Positions 17,199 to 26,133 of a DNA stretch of 54,259 nucleotides are shown here, in pieces. Position 1 is the first letter of the stretch; every line of letters starts with the position of its first letter. Source of the DNA: Ellagibacter isourolithinifaciens (GTDB lineage: Bacteria; Actinomycetota; Coriobacteriia; Coriobacteriales; Eggerthellaceae); the NCBI RefSeq assembly GCF_008831035.1, contig NZ_WAJR01000013.1:1-54259 (forward strand). The letters run 5' to 3'. Both the position numbers and the translations under genes were made by a program. The notes beneath the pieces were generated by a model. The model had not been told where the DNA came from, ran no database searches, and was given only the letters and a program-made list of their open reading frames with translations.

Positions 17199-18371
17199 AT
17201 GCCGAACCTTTCTGACATAGCCGATGTTGCCGAGGCGCTGGGGGGCAAATCGGTCCTCGTGGTCGAGAAGCGTTGCGTGGCGGTGCGTAACCGCCATTCG
17301 TCGTGTCGCAAATGCATCGAAGCGTGCGTCGCGGACGCAATCTCGGTCGGCGACAACAACGTGAAGATCGACCCGGAGGCCTGCGTTTCCTGCGGTGCTT
17401 GCACGGTCGTCTGTCCCACCGAGGCGCTTGTTCCCGTCGAGCCTGCCGATGTTGAGCTCGCCAGTGCTGCCGCCGAGGCTACGCGCGCGCTCGGCGGCAA
17501 CCTCTCCGTATTCGCATGTGCCCGCATGGCTGCGCGTCGAGAGGGCGATCCCGACAAATATGTGTCCGTCCCCTGCCTTGCGCGCATGGAGGAAAGCCTC
17601 CTTTTGCAGCTTGCCTCCCACGGTGTGGGCGATGTGGTGCTCGTCGACGGAACGTGTTCGACTTGCAAGTTCGGCGGTACGAGCGAGGGCGTCACGGCGA
17701 CGGTTGAGTCGGCGAACTCCCTGCTCGCGGCGCAGGGGTCGAGCGTTCGCGTTCGCCGCGCCTCGGAGTTTCCGTCCGAGGCGATCGAGACGAGCGGGCG
17801 CAAATCGTTCGCCGCGGCGCGCCGCGGGTTCTTCTCGCAGGCGGGCGGTATGGCAAAAGACGCCGTGAAGGTCGCGACGGAGAAGGCGCTCGACGAGACG
17901 CTCGGCAAGCAGAATGAGAAGAAGGAGCTGAACCTTCGCGAGCTGCTTCGCCCCGACAAGGACGGTGGGCTGCCGCAATTCGAGCCTTCGCGGCGAATGA
18001 ACGCACTCGACGCGATGGACGTAATCGGTCAGAGCGTCGTTCCCGAAATCGAGACGCGCCTGTTCGGAAGCGTATCGATTGACGAGTCGAAGTGCCGTGC
18101 GTGTGGGATGTGCACCGTGTTCTGCCCGACGGGGGCCCTTAAGAAAAGCGAGGAGAAGCCCGCTTCGGGAGAGGGCAGCTACTTGGAGTTCCAGCTGATG
18201 GAATGCGTGCAATGCAATCTGTGCGCCGACACCTGCCTGCAGAAATGCATCACGGTCTCCGATATGATCGCCACCTCCGAGCTCTTCGACTTCGAGCCGC
18301 GGCTTATCCATCTCCCCGATCCGCCGGCGCGCGGAAGCCTGCTCTCGCGCCTGAAGTCGACGGGTCGATAG
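17199..18371 (+). CDS. Multi-cluster 4Fe-4S ferredoxin-like protein
   Basis: A 390-residue iron-sulfur protein with two ferredoxin-like dicluster regions. The N-terminal one has CRKCIEAC and CVSCGACTVVCP (about residues 35-75). The C-terminal one has CRACGMCTVFCP and CVQCNLCADTCLQKC (about 300-350). Between them is a region with DGTCSTCKFGG (about 155-165) that could bind another metal. It has no transmembrane helix and is likely cytoplasmic. Adjacency to mobB-mobA suggests a role with molybdoenzymes, as electron carrier or maturation factor (inference). Confidence 0.82.
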   Translation: MPNLSDIADVAEALGGKSVLVVEKRCVAVRNRHSSCRKCIEACVADAISVGDNNVKIDPEACVSCGACTVVCPTEALVPVEPADVELASAAAEATRALGGNLSVFACARMAARREGDPDKYVSVPCLARMEESLLLQLASHGVGDVVLVDGTCSTCKFGGTSEGVTATVESANSLLAAQGSSVRVRRASEFPSEAIETSGRKSFAAARRGFFSQAGGMAKDAVKVATEKALDETLGKQNEKKELNLRELLRPDKDGGLPQFEPSRRMNALDAMDVIGQSVVPEIETRLFGSVSIDESKCRACGMCTVFCPTGALKKSEEKPASGEGSYLEFQLMECVQCNLCADTCLQKCITVSDMIATSELFDFEPRLIHLPDPPARGSLLSRLKSTGR

Positions 18372-18421
18372 CGCGTGCCGTCTACGGCCGGCCTCTCCTG
18401 TGGTCGTATTATTTCGACCGC

Positions 18422-18477
18422 TTGCGCGACGGATGGGTGTCTGTGGTATACTGGCAACACTTTAGCGCAGTAAAGTG
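18422..18477 (+). promoter_or_regulatory. Promoter and operator-like palindrome of the ABC transporter
   Basis: TATACT at 18447-18452 is a good -10 box; TTGCGC at 18422-18427 is a weak -35 with a 19-base spacer. Just downstream, covering the likely transcription start, is a perfect inverted repeat CACTTTA (18458-18464) / TAAAGTG (18471-18477) with a 6-base spacer. It is a candidate repressor operator. Confidence 0.55.
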
Positions 18478-18540
18478 CAGTAGCACAGGGAAGGGTACCG
18501 TGCGCGACGAGCGAGCGCGGTGTGCGAAGGAAGGAATCTC

Positions 18541-19383
18541 ATGAAGAAACTGAAGGTAATGGCAGCAGCGGTATGCGCCCTCGCCTTGGCGGCGTGCATG
18601 CTGGCCGGTTGCTCCTCCAACAACGCTTCGAACGACAAGAAAGACGCGGCTGCGACCAGCTCGGACAAGACGACGCTCATCGTCGGCTTCGACCAGTCGT
18701 ATCCGCCGTACGGTTTCGTCGGCAACGACGGCAACTTCACCGGTTTCGACCTTGACCTCGCTGCCGAGGTTGCCAGCCGCAACGGTTGGGACATCCAGCT
18801 CGAGCCCATCGATTGGGACGCGAAGGACACGCTCCTCAATTCCGGCGCCATCACCTGCATCTGGAACGGATTCACCATGGAAGGCCGCGAGAACGACTAC
18901 ACCTTCTCCGATCCGTACATGCTGAATGCCCAGGTCATCGTCGTAAAGAAGGGTAGCGGCATCGAGAGCCTCGCCGATCTTGCCGGCAAGAACGTCCTCA
19001 CGCAGACCGACTCGGCCGCCTACGACGTGCTCGCGGGCGACGAGGCGACCAAGGCTGACCTTAAAGCCACCTTCGCCTCGCTCGATACCATCGGCGAGTA
19101 CAACACCGCCTTCATGCAGCTCGAGTCCGGCGCCGTCGACGCCGTGGCCTGCGATCTCTCCATCGCGCAGTACCAGATGAGCGCCAAGCCCGATGCCTAT
19201 GTCCAGCTTCCCGAGGACCTCTCCGACGAGCACTATGCGGTCGGCGTGAAGAAGGGTAACACCGAGCTTGCCGACGCGATCACCAAGACGCTCAAGGAGA
19301 TGAACGAGGACGGCACCGTCGAGAAGCTGTGCGAGAAGTACGCTGAGTACGGTCTGTCCTACACGAACTGGATCCTCAAATAG
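18541..19383 (+). CDS. Amino-acid ABC transporter substrate-binding lipoprotein
   Basis: A 280-residue extracellular solute-binding protein (family 3). It has a lipoprotein signal peptide (MKKLKVMAAAVCALALAACM, lipobox LAGC, Cys at about 21) and a Ser/Asn/Lys-rich linker. The SBP_bac_3 domain follows: VGFDQSYPPYGFVGNDG, FTGFDLDLAAEVASR, FSDPYMLNAQVIVVKKG. GGAAGG lies upstream of ATG. Together with the permease and ATPase genes that follow it forms a polar amino-acid importer; the exact ligand is not readable. Confidence 0.93.
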   Translation: MKKLKVMAAAVCALALAACMLAGCSSNNASNDKKDAAATSSDKTTLIVGFDQSYPPYGFVGNDGNFTGFDLDLAAEVASRNGWDIQLEPIDWDAKDTLLNSGAITCIWNGFTMEGRENDYTFSDPYMLNAQVIVVKKGSGIESLADLAGKNVLTQTDSAAYDVLAGDEATKADLKATFASLDTIGEYNTAFMQLESGAVDAVACDLSIAQYQMSAKPDAYVQLPEDLSDEHYAVGVKKGNTELADAITKTLKEMNEDGTVEKLCEKYAEYGLSYTNWILK

Positions 19384-19434
19384 CCAGTCGATAAGTTAGT
19401 TTGCTTGCGGGTATAACCTCCTGTAGGCAGAAGA

Positions 19435-19466
19435 GAATCGCGGACGGGGCAACCTGTCCGCGATTC
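19435..19466 (+). other. Intercistronic hairpin
   Basis: A perfect 11-bp stem GAATCGCGGAC (19435-19445) / GTCCGCGATTC (19456-19466) lies between the binding-protein and permease genes, with no T-run. Such structures often let the binding-protein mRNA accumulate over the downstream genes. Confidence 0.55.
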
Positions 19467-19491
19467 GTGTTGCAATAAGAAAGAGGTTGCC

Positions 19492-20145
19492 GTGGAAATT
19501 GGAACCATGCTTTCCATGCTCGGGCAGGGCTTTGGCGTTACTTTGCAGATATTCTTCCTGACGCTGGTGGGGTCGCTGCCTCTTGGCGTGGTTGTGGCGC
19601 TTGCGCGCATGAGCCGCGTGAAGCCGATTGCCTGGATCATGAAGTTCTACATTTCCGTCATGCGCGGAACCCCGCTCATGCTGCAGATGTTCTTCATTTA
19701 CTTCGCTCCCTATTATATCTTCGGAATTCCTCTGAGCATGGAGTCGAAGTTCTCCGCCACGATCGTCGCGTTCATCATCAACTACGCGGCCTACTTCGCC
19801 GAGATTTACCGCAGCGGCATCCAGTCGATTCCGCGCGGACAGTACGAGGCCGCCGAGGTCTTGGGCTACTCGCGTCTCCAGACGTTTATGAAAATCGTGC
19901 TGCCCCAGGTGATTAAGAGGATTCTTCCCGCTATGGGCAACGAAATCATCACGTTGGTGAAAGACACGTCGCTCGCGTTCGCTATCGGCGTGGCGGAGAT
20001 GTTCTCGACGGCGAAGGCGCTCGTCGCCTCGCAGGTGAGCATGCTGCCCTTCGTGTTCGCAGCGGTTTTCTACTGGGTATTCAATTTCGTCGTGGAAGTG
20101 GTTCTCGGGCGCGTCGAGAAGAAGATGGGTTACTACCACGATTAG
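19492..20145 (+). CDS. Amino-acid ABC transporter permease
   Basis: A 217-residue membrane component of the HisM/GlnP type with about five transmembrane helices and the EAA loop EAAEVLGYSRLQTFMKIVLP (about residues 121-140) that contacts the ATPase. The MRGTPLMLQMFFIYF motif is typical of polar amino-acid permeases. GTG start with AAAGAGG upstream. Confidence 0.93.
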   Translation: MEIGTMLSMLGQGFGVTLQIFFLTLVGSLPLGVVVALARMSRVKPIAWIMKFYISVMRGTPLMLQMFFIYFAPYYIFGIPLSMESKFSATIVAFIINYAAYFAEIYRSGIQSIPRGQYEAAEVLGYSRLQTFMKIVLPQVIKRILPAMGNEIITLVKDTSLAFAIGVAEMFSTAKALVASQVSMLPFVFAAVFYWVFNFVVEVVLGRVEKKMGYYHD

Positions 20146-20169
20146 CCGTTGGGAAGGTGAGGTTTGGCA

Positions 20170-20946
20170 ATGCCTGAAGATAATGTGCTGGTAAAGCTCG
20201 AGCACGGTAAGAAGAGCTTTGGCGATGTCGCGGTGCTTAAAGACATCTCGCTCGAGGTTCGCAAAGGCGAGGTCGTCGCCATCATCGGCCCGTCGGGAGG
20301 CGGCAAGTCGACGCTTCTGCGATGCATGACGCTGCTCGAGACGCTCGATGCTGGGTCGCTTTCCTACGGCGATTTGTCCGTGGCTGAAGATAACGGGGCG
20401 GGGCATGCCGTCTATGGCGGCAAGGATGTGATGAAGCGGGCGAAATCGCGCTTTGGCCTGGTGTTCCAGAACTTCAATCTATTCCCACACTATTCGGTGA
20501 TCAAAAACGTCACCGACGCGCCGATCAGCGTGCAGAAGCGTCCGCGCGCAGAGGCGTTCGAGCGCGGGCGCGAGCTGCTCGCGAAGATGGGCCTCGCCGA
20601 CAAGGAGGACATGGTTCCTTGCGAGCTTTCCGGCGGTCAGCAGCAGCGCGTCGCGATCGCCCGTGCGCTTGCGATGGATCCTGAGGTGCTTTTCTTCGAC
20701 GAGCCGACGAGTGCGCTCGACCCCGAGCTCACGCGCGACGTGCTCAAGGTCATCCGCGACCTGGCTGCTGAGCGCATGACCATGGTCATCGTGACGCACG
20801 AGATGACTTTCGCCCGCGACGTGGCGGATCGCATCATCTTCATGGACGACGGCCTTGTGGTTGAGGAAGGCCGCGCCGTGGACGTGATCAACAACCCGCA
20901 GCAGGAGCGCACGCGCGCGTTCTTAAGCCAGTACCAGCAGGGATAG
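20170..20946 (+). CDS. Amino-acid ABC transporter ATP-binding protein
   Basis: A 258-residue ATPase of the GlnQ/HisP type: Walker A GPSGGGKST, Q-loop FQNFNLFPHYSV, signature LSGGQQQR, Walker B VLFFDEPTSALDPE and switch His VTHEM. Start at ATG 20170 is preferred because GGTGAGG lies about 8 bases upstream; a TTG at 20164 is too close. There is an insertion around residues 70-95 relative to typical GlnQ. It completes the three-gene importer. Confidence 0.94.
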   Translation: MPEDNVLVKLEHGKKSFGDVAVLKDISLEVRKGEVVAIIGPSGGGKSTLLRCMTLLETLDAGSLSYGDLSVAEDNGAGHAVYGGKDVMKRAKSRFGLVFQNFNLFPHYSVIKNVTDAPISVQKRPRAEAFERGRELLAKMGLADKEDMVPCELSGGQQQRVAIARALAMDPEVLFFDEPTSALDPELTRDVLKVIRDLAAERMTMVIVTHEMTFARDVADRIIFMDDGLVVEEGRAVDVINNPQQERTRAFLSQYQQG

Positions 20947-21196
20947 GGAAGTCGCGAGAGTGCCAGGCGCCCGCAAGCGGTTCGAAGTTGCTTGCGAGGG
21001 CCGGGTGCTTGCAAGGCGTCGCGTACTCGTGAGGCGCCGGGTGCGCGCAAAGGTAAGCTCCCTGCGCCTTAGGGGGTACACCCAGAGGTGTATCTGCGTG
21101 GTGCAACGATGACGATTGCGCCACGTTTCAGGAGCTCTTCAGGATGGCGTGGTAAGGTTTGCTCAACAACCCAATGCGGGCGAAGGAGCAAACGAC
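20947..21196. other. Intergenic region with degenerate repeats before the HtrA-type gene
   Basis: A 250-base gap without a gene. Two related strings, GGCCGGGTGC-n2-GCAAGG and GCGCCGGGTGC-n2-GCAAAGG (about 20998-21052), form a decayed tandem repeat. A direct repeat TTCAGGA is at 21127-21133 and 21138-21144. Confidence 0.45.
21127..21144 (+). promoter_or_regulatory. Direct repeat TTCAGGA, possible response-regulator site
   Basis: Two TTCAGGA heptamers start exactly 11 bases apart, one helical turn, about 55-70 bases before the HtrA-type start codon. This spacing is typical of OmpR/PhoB-type response-regulator sites. No regulator is encoded nearby. Confidence 0.35.
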
Positions 21197-22774
21197 ATGA
21201 GCGATTACAATGAGAACAACCAGGGTGGATACGACCCCCAGTCATCCAGCCAGTCGTTCGGGCAGGGGACGGGCGGCGCGCCGATTCCCCCGAATTCTTA
21301 CTATCATTACCAGGGCGCGGGCCCGGGCGGTGCGGCGGGGACGAATGCCACGGCGCCCGTCAATCCCGCGTCTCCCTATGCGCAGCCGGCGGGTGCGCAC
21401 AACGCGCAGGCGTACGTTGCGAAGCAGGACCCAAAGCCTAAGAAGAACCATTCGGGTGCGAAGACGTTCGGAATCGCGTTTGCGGGCGCGGCTCTTGCAT
21501 GCGTGCTCGTGCTCGGCGGCACCGGCGTCGTCAACACGGTGACGAGCGGCTCTCCGTCGGGCTCGACCACGGTGCTCGGCGGCACGTCTTCCGCATCCAC
21601 GAGCGGCAATGTCGATGAGAACGCGACGCTTGCGGAAAGCGTCTCCCAGAAGTGCCTTCCGTCCGTGGTGGCTATCGACGTGTACACCAACCAGCAGAGC
21701 GGCTACTACGGCTACAGCACGCAGAATTCCCTTACCGAGACGTCTCTCGGCAGCGGCGTGGTGCTTTCCTCCGATGGCTACATCGTGACGAACTATCACG
21801 TGATCGAGGGCGCCGACGCTCTGAAGGTCACCATCGAGGGCGAGGAATACGATGCGGACATCATTGGCTCCGACCCCAGCTCCGACATCGCGGTCATCAA
21901 GGCGAAGAACGCTTCGGGGCTGACTGCCATGGAGCTGGGTGATTCCGACAATCTGACGGTGGGCGAATGGGTCATGTCGATCGGCAGCCCCTTCGGCCTT
22001 GAGCAGTCGGTGGCGACGGGCATCGTGTCGGCTACGAACCGCTCGCAGATCATGGACAACTCTTCCGACTCGTACCAGTACGGCCAGCAGCAGTCGAACA
22101 CCACGACGGTCTACACCAACATGATCCAGACTGACGCAGCCATCAACCCCGGCAATTCCGGCGGCGCGCTCGTCGACAAGGACGGCAAGCTCATTGGCAT
22201 CAACACGCTGATCACGTCCTACTCTGGCAACTATTCCGGCGTCGGGTTCGCCATCCCTGTGAACTATGCGGTCAACCTGGCCCAACAAATCATCGAGGGG
22301 AAGACGCCGACGCATGCGCAGTTGGGTGTGTCCCTGTCCACGATTAACGCGCAGACGGCCCAGCGCTACGGCTTCTCGGTGGATGAGGGCGCCTATATCG
22401 CAGCGGTGAGCAGCGGCTCTGGCGCTGACTCCGCGGGCCTTAAAGTGGGCGACATCGTAACCGCCTTCGATGGCAAGAAGGTCTCCTCCGCGAGCGATCT
22501 TATGCTCGCCGTGCGTTCGAAGAATCCGGGCGACACGGCCACCGTCACGGTCAATCGCGATGGCCAGAGCCAAGACGTGCAGGTGACGTTGGGCTCGGAC
22601 GAGAGCTCGCAGGCGAGCGCAGGCGCAAGCTCGGGGTCTAACAGCTCGAACGGCAACGGGTCGAACGGTGGCTCGCTTGAGGACCTTCTGCGCCAATACG
22701 GTTACGGCGGCGGTTCCAGCTCGAGCGGGACGAGCGCCGATGCGGGATCTGGCGCGATTGCCCAGGCCGCGTAA
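21197..22774 (+). CDS. HtrA/DegP-type membrane-anchored serine protease
   Basis: A 525-residue trypsin-like protease with PDZ domain. A disordered Gly/Pro/Ala-rich cytoplasmic N-terminus (about 1-85) precedes one transmembrane helix (about 88-112, TFGIAFAGAALACVLVLGG) and a Ser/Thr-rich linker. The protease domain shows the triad: His in TNYHVIEG, Asp in SSDIAVI, Ser in NPGNSGGALV. The PDZ domain spans about 400-475, and a Ser/Gly-rich tail ends the protein. It would act in protein quality control outside the membrane. AAGGAG lies upstream of ATG 21197. Confidence 0.93.
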   Translation: MSDYNENNQGGYDPQSSSQSFGQGTGGAPIPPNSYYHYQGAGPGGAAGTNATAPVNPASPYAQPAGAHNAQAYVAKQDPKPKKNHSGAKTFGIAFAGAALACVLVLGGTGVVNTVTSGSPSGSTTVLGGTSSASTSGNVDENATLAESVSQKCLPSVVAIDVYTNQQSGYYGYSTQNSLTETSLGSGVVLSSDGYIVTNYHVIEGADALKVTIEGEEYDADIIGSDPSSDIAVIKAKNASGLTAMELGDSDNLTVGEWVMSIGSPFGLEQSVATGIVSATNRSQIMDNSSDSYQYGQQQSNTTTVYTNMIQTDAAINPGNSGGALVDKDGKLIGINTLITSYSGNYSGVGFAIPVNYAVNLAQQIIEGKTPTHAQLGVSLSTINAQTAQRYGFSVDEGAYIAAVSSGSGADSAGLKVGDIVTAFDGKKVSSASDLMLAVRSKNPGDTATVTVNRDGQSQDVQVTLGSDESSQASAGASSGSNSSNGNGSNGGSLEDLLRQYGYGGGSSSSGTSADAGSGAIAQAA

Positions 22775-22805
22775 GCGGGCACAACGAGCGAATCGGCACG
22801 GTTTC

Positions 22806-22841
22806 GGCCGCGTGGGGACTAATCCCACGCGGCCTTTTTTG
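22806..22841 (+). terminator. Terminator of the HtrA-type gene
   Basis: An 11-bp stem GGCCGCGTGGG (22806-22816) / CCCACGCGGCC (22824-22834) followed by six T residues. Confidence 0.92.
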
Positions 22842-22951
22842 TTTGAGGTGACGGAAAAGGCGTGCAGTTACGGCTCCGAGGCTCTAGCTGCGAGTCGATT
22901 CGGGTAAGATGATTCGAAATGGTTAAATCAAACGCAGAAAAAGGGGTTTCG

Positions 22952-23668
22952 ATGGCCAACGAATACCAGTACAAGCGTGTGCTTCTGAAGCTTTCCGGCG
23001 AGGCGCTCGCCGGCGATTTGGGTTACGGAATCGATCCGAAGGTGGTCGATGACCTGGCCGACGAAATCGCGGAAATCGTGCACGACGGTGTCCAGCTCGC
23101 CGTCGTTGTGGGCGGCGGCAACATCTTCCGCGGCGTTTCGGGCGCGACGGAGGGCATGGATCGCGCGCAGGCCGACTACATCGGCATGCTCGCCACGGTC
23201 ATGAACGCGCTCGCCCTGCAGGATTCCTTCGAGCGCCACGGCGTGTTCTCCCGCGTGCAGAGCGCTATCAACATGCAAGAAGTTTCCGAGCCCTACATCA
23301 GGCGTCGCGCCATCCGCCACATGGAGAAGGGCCGCGTCGTCATTCTCGCCGCAGGTACCGGCAACCCGTACTTCACGACCGACACCACCGCTGCGCTGCG
23401 CGCGTGCGAACTCGATGTCGATTGCCTCATGAAGGCCACGAAGGTCGACGGCGTCTACGACTCGGATCCCAAGGTCAACCCGGACGCGAAGCGATTCGAT
23501 TCCATCAGCTACATGGAAGTGCTCAACAAGGGCCTTCACGTGATGGACTCCACGGCGACGTCGCTTTGCATGGACAACAAGGTTCCTATGATCGTCTTCG
23601 ACCTGACGGTGAAGGGGAACATTTCTCGCGCGCTCAAGGGCGAAGCGGTGGGAACCACGGTAGAATAA
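22952..23668 (+). CDS. pyrH: UMP kinase
   Basis: A 238-residue amino-acid-kinase-fold enzyme that phosphorylates UMP to UDP. Motifs: [37 protein letters not shown] and [14 protein letters not shown]. The start at 22952 is chosen for AAAGGGG upstream; an in-frame ATG at 22919 would add 11 residues but has no ribosome-binding site. It is the first gene of the pyrH-frr-uppS-cdsA-dxr run. Confidence 0.96.
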   Translation: MANEYQYKRVLLKLSGEALAGDLGYGIDPKVVDDLADEIAEIVHDGVQLAVVVGGGNIFRGVSGATEGMDRAQADYIGMLATVMNALALQDSFERHGVFSRVQSAINMQEVSEPYIRRRAIRHMEKGRVVILAAGTGNPYFTTDTTAALRACELDVDCLMKATKVDGVYDSDPKVNPDAKRFDSISYMEVLNKGLHVMDSTATSLCMDNKVPMIVFDLTVKGNISRALKGEAVGTTVE

Positions 23669-23750
23669 CGGCAACGGACAAGCGGGGGGTGAGGCCCTCG
23701 CGTCACGCTATCGGCGGCGACGCCGCTCGAAGGGGACGAAAGGAGCTCGG

Positions 23751-24311
23751 ATGAGCATTGACGACATTAAGGCACAGGCCGAAGAGCGCATGGGCAAGGC
23801 CCTCTCGGCGCTGCACGACAACTTCTCATCGGTGCGCACGGGGCGTGCGAACGCGATGGCGCTCGACCGCATCAAGGTGGACTACTACGGGGTTCCCACT
23901 CCCGTGAACCAGATGGCCGGCGTGAAGACGCCCGATGCCCATATGCTCGTCATCGAGCCGTGGGACAAGACGACGCTGAAGGCTATCGAAAAGGCGATCC
24001 TCGAGAGCGATTTGGGCGTGACGCCCTCCAACGATGGTACGGTCATCCGCCTGCCGTTCCCTGCGCTCACCGAGGAACGTCGCCGCGAGCTCGTTAAGCA
24101 GTGCAAGGCGTACTCCGAGGAAGCGCGCGTCGCCATCCGCAACATCCGTCGCGACGCGAACTCCGCGGTCGAGAAGTGCATCAAGGAAGACAGCCTGCCC
24201 GAGGACGAGCAGCGCCGTGCCGAAGGTGCCATCCAGAAGATCACCGACAAGTTCATCGCCGAGGTCGACGAATCCTTCAAGAAGAAGGAAGCGGAGGTCA
24301 TGGAAGTCTAG
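23751..24311 (+). CDS. frr: Ribosome recycling factor
   Basis: A 186-residue protein with typical RRF features: SVRTGRANAMALDRIKVDYYG, the central beta domain with LVIEPWDKTTLKAIEKAIL, and the long helical C-terminus. It splits post-termination ribosomes with EF-G. AAAGGAG precedes the ATG; it lies 82 bases after pyrH. Confidence 0.97.
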   Translation: MSIDDIKAQAEERMGKALSALHDNFSSVRTGRANAMALDRIKVDYYGVPTPVNQMAGVKTPDAHMLVIEPWDKTTLKAIEKAILESDLGVTPSNDGTVIRLPFPALTEERRRELVKQCKAYSEEARVAIRNIRRDANSAVEKCIKEDSLPEDEQRRAEGAIQKITDKFIAEVDESFKKKEAEVMEV

Positions 24312-24317
24312 CCCCTT

Positions 24318-25112
24318 TTGATTCGAGGTCTTTTGAACAAACCGCTTGATATCATTTTTCCCAACCCGCCTTCGGGGCTTGCCCCCGAAGCGCTTGATGC
24401 TGCGCGTATTCCTGAGCACATCGCCGTCATCATGGACGGCAACGGCCGTTGGGCGAAAAAGCGCGCGCTCAACCGCCTGAAGGGACACAAGGCGGGAATC
24501 GAGGCGGTGCGCGAGACCATCCGCTGCGCGAGCGATCTTGGCGTTCGCTACCTGACCATCTACTCGTTCTCGACCGAGAACTGGAAGCGCCCTCAAGAGG
24601 AAGTCGTCGGGCTTATGGATCTGTTCGCTAAGACGATGCTCGCCGAGGTGGACGGCCTTCACGAGGAGCACGTTCGCGTGAAGACAATCGGGGATCTGTC
24701 CCTTCTGCCCGAGGAGACGCGCGAGGCGTTCGAGGAGGCATGGGAGAAAACCAAGAACAACACGGGGATGACCCTGGTCGTTGCCGTCAACTACGGTTCG
24801 CGCCAGGAGATTCTCCGTGCGGTCAATCGCTGCGCGGAAGAGGTGGCCGCCCGCACCGCCGACGGGCTTGCCCCGAAAGAGTTTTCCGCCGAAGACTTTG
24901 AGCGCGGGTTGTACACGGCGGGCATGCCCGATCCCGATCTGGTCATTCGGACGAGCGGAGAGGTTCGCCTGTCGAACTTCCTTCTGTGGCAGGTTGCCTA
25001 TTCGGAGTTCGTCGTGACCGATGTGCTATGGCCGGACTTCGACCGCTACGAGCTTTTGCGCTGCCTGCTCGAGTTTCAGGGGCGCGATCGCCGCTTTGGG
25101 GCGGTGAAGTAG
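24318..25112 (+). CDS. uppS: Isoprenyl (undecaprenyl) diphosphate synthase
   Basis: A 264-residue cis-prenyltransferase that makes the C55 lipid carrier precursor. Signature motifs: IAVIMDGNGRWAKKR (catalytic Asp), FSTENWKRP, and PDPDLVIRTSGEVRLSNFLLW near the C-terminus. The TTG at 24318 lies 6 bases after frr; a second TTG at 24333 has GAGGT just upstream and could be the real start. Confidence 0.95.
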   Translation: MIRGLLNKPLDIIFPNPPSGLAPEALDAARIPEHIAVIMDGNGRWAKKRALNRLKGHKAGIEAVRETIRCASDLGVRYLTIYSFSTENWKRPQEEVVGLMDLFAKTMLAEVDGLHEEHVRVKTIGDLSLLPEETREAFEEAWEKTKNNTGMTLVVAVNYGSRQEILRAVNRCAEEVAARTADGLAPKEFSAEDFERGLYTAGMPDPDLVIRTSGEVRLSNFLLWQVAYSEFVVTDVLWPDFDRYELLRCLLEFQGRDRRFGAVK

Positions 25113-25113
25113 T

Positions 25114-26106
25114 GTGACCCGCAAAGATGCCGACACGCGAGATGCTGCGGAGGAGTGGAAGCGCTCGGCCGAGCGCAAGGCGAGTCTGAAGGCCGCGCGC
25201 GCAACCGATGAGGAAAACGCAGGCCCGACACGTTCTACCCGCATCAAGGATTTCGCTTACAAGAAGACGCCGCAAAAGCTGAAAAACGCGACTGACCTGC
25301 AGGTTCGTTTTCGCACAGGTGCGATTTACGTAACCTTGTGCATCGTGTGCATCCTCGTAAGCGACATCTCGACGCTCGTGTTTTTGTGTGCGACGGCGGG
25401 GATTTGCGCTGGCGAGTTTTACTACATGCTGCGCGCCGATGCGAAGCTTCCTAATGAGATGCTCGGCATCATCGCCGCGATGCTCTACCCCGTAAGCGTG
25501 TACTTCCTCGGCGTGGTCGGCGCGCTGTACGTGAGCATCGCACTTCTGCTCTCGCTTATCGTTTGGTACGTGTTTTGGCTGCGTGCGCGCGTGCCCGATG
25601 TCGGCGTGAGCTTTTTCGGTGCGGCGTACACAGGTCTTCTCCTTTCGGGCATCGTAGTCGTGCGCACAGCGCTGCCCGACCCGTGGGGCGGCGTGCTCGT
25701 CATCGGCATTTTCCTGAGCATCTGGGCGAACGATTCCTTCGCTTACCTGGTCGGAAGCAAGATTGGCAAACATAAGATGGCGCCGCGCGTCAGTCCGAAA
25801 AAGAGCTGGGAAGGCTTTTTCGCGGGCATCGTCGGCTCGATGGTCATCTGGGGGTTGTTCACATTGATCCCCGGCTTGAACCTGAACCTTCCCGAGGCGC
25901 TCGGGTTCGGCCTGGTTTGCGGCCTTATGGGCGTGCTGGGCGACTTGGCTGAAAGCCGCATCAAACGCAACTCCGGTTTCAAGGATTCTGGCACGATCAT
26001 GCCGGGCCATGGTGGCCTCCTCGATAGGTGCGACTCCCTGTTTCTCGTTGCAGCATCGTCGGCTATCCTTTTGGTGATTTCCGGGGCAATTCCCTTTAGC
26101 GTTTAA
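25114..26106 (+). CDS. cdsA: Phosphatidate cytidylyltransferase
   Basis: A 330-residue integral membrane enzyme that makes CDP-diacylglycerol. A charged cytoplasmic N-terminus (about 1-65) precedes about eight transmembrane helices. The family signature SRIKRNSGFKDSGTIMPGHG followed by GLLDRCDS is at about residues 285-312. GTG start one base after the uppS stop, indicating translational coupling. Confidence 0.95.
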   Translation: MTRKDADTRDAAEEWKRSAERKASLKAARATDEENAGPTRSTRIKDFAYKKTPQKLKNATDLQVRFRTGAIYVTLCIVCILVSDISTLVFLCATAGICAGEFYYMLRADAKLPNEMLGIIAAMLYPVSVYFLGVVGALYVSIALLLSLIVWYVFWLRARVPDVGVSFFGAAYTGLLLSGIVVVRTALPDPWGGVLVIGIFLSIWANDSFAYLVGSKIGKHKMAPRVSPKKSWEGFFAGIVGSMVIWGLFTLIPGLNLNLPEALGFGLVCGLMGVLGDLAESRIKRNSGFKDSGTIMPGHGGLLDRCDSLFLVAASSAILLVISGAIPFSV

Positions 26107-26133
26107 ACGTCGCTTTTCAAGAAAGGTGCTTTC

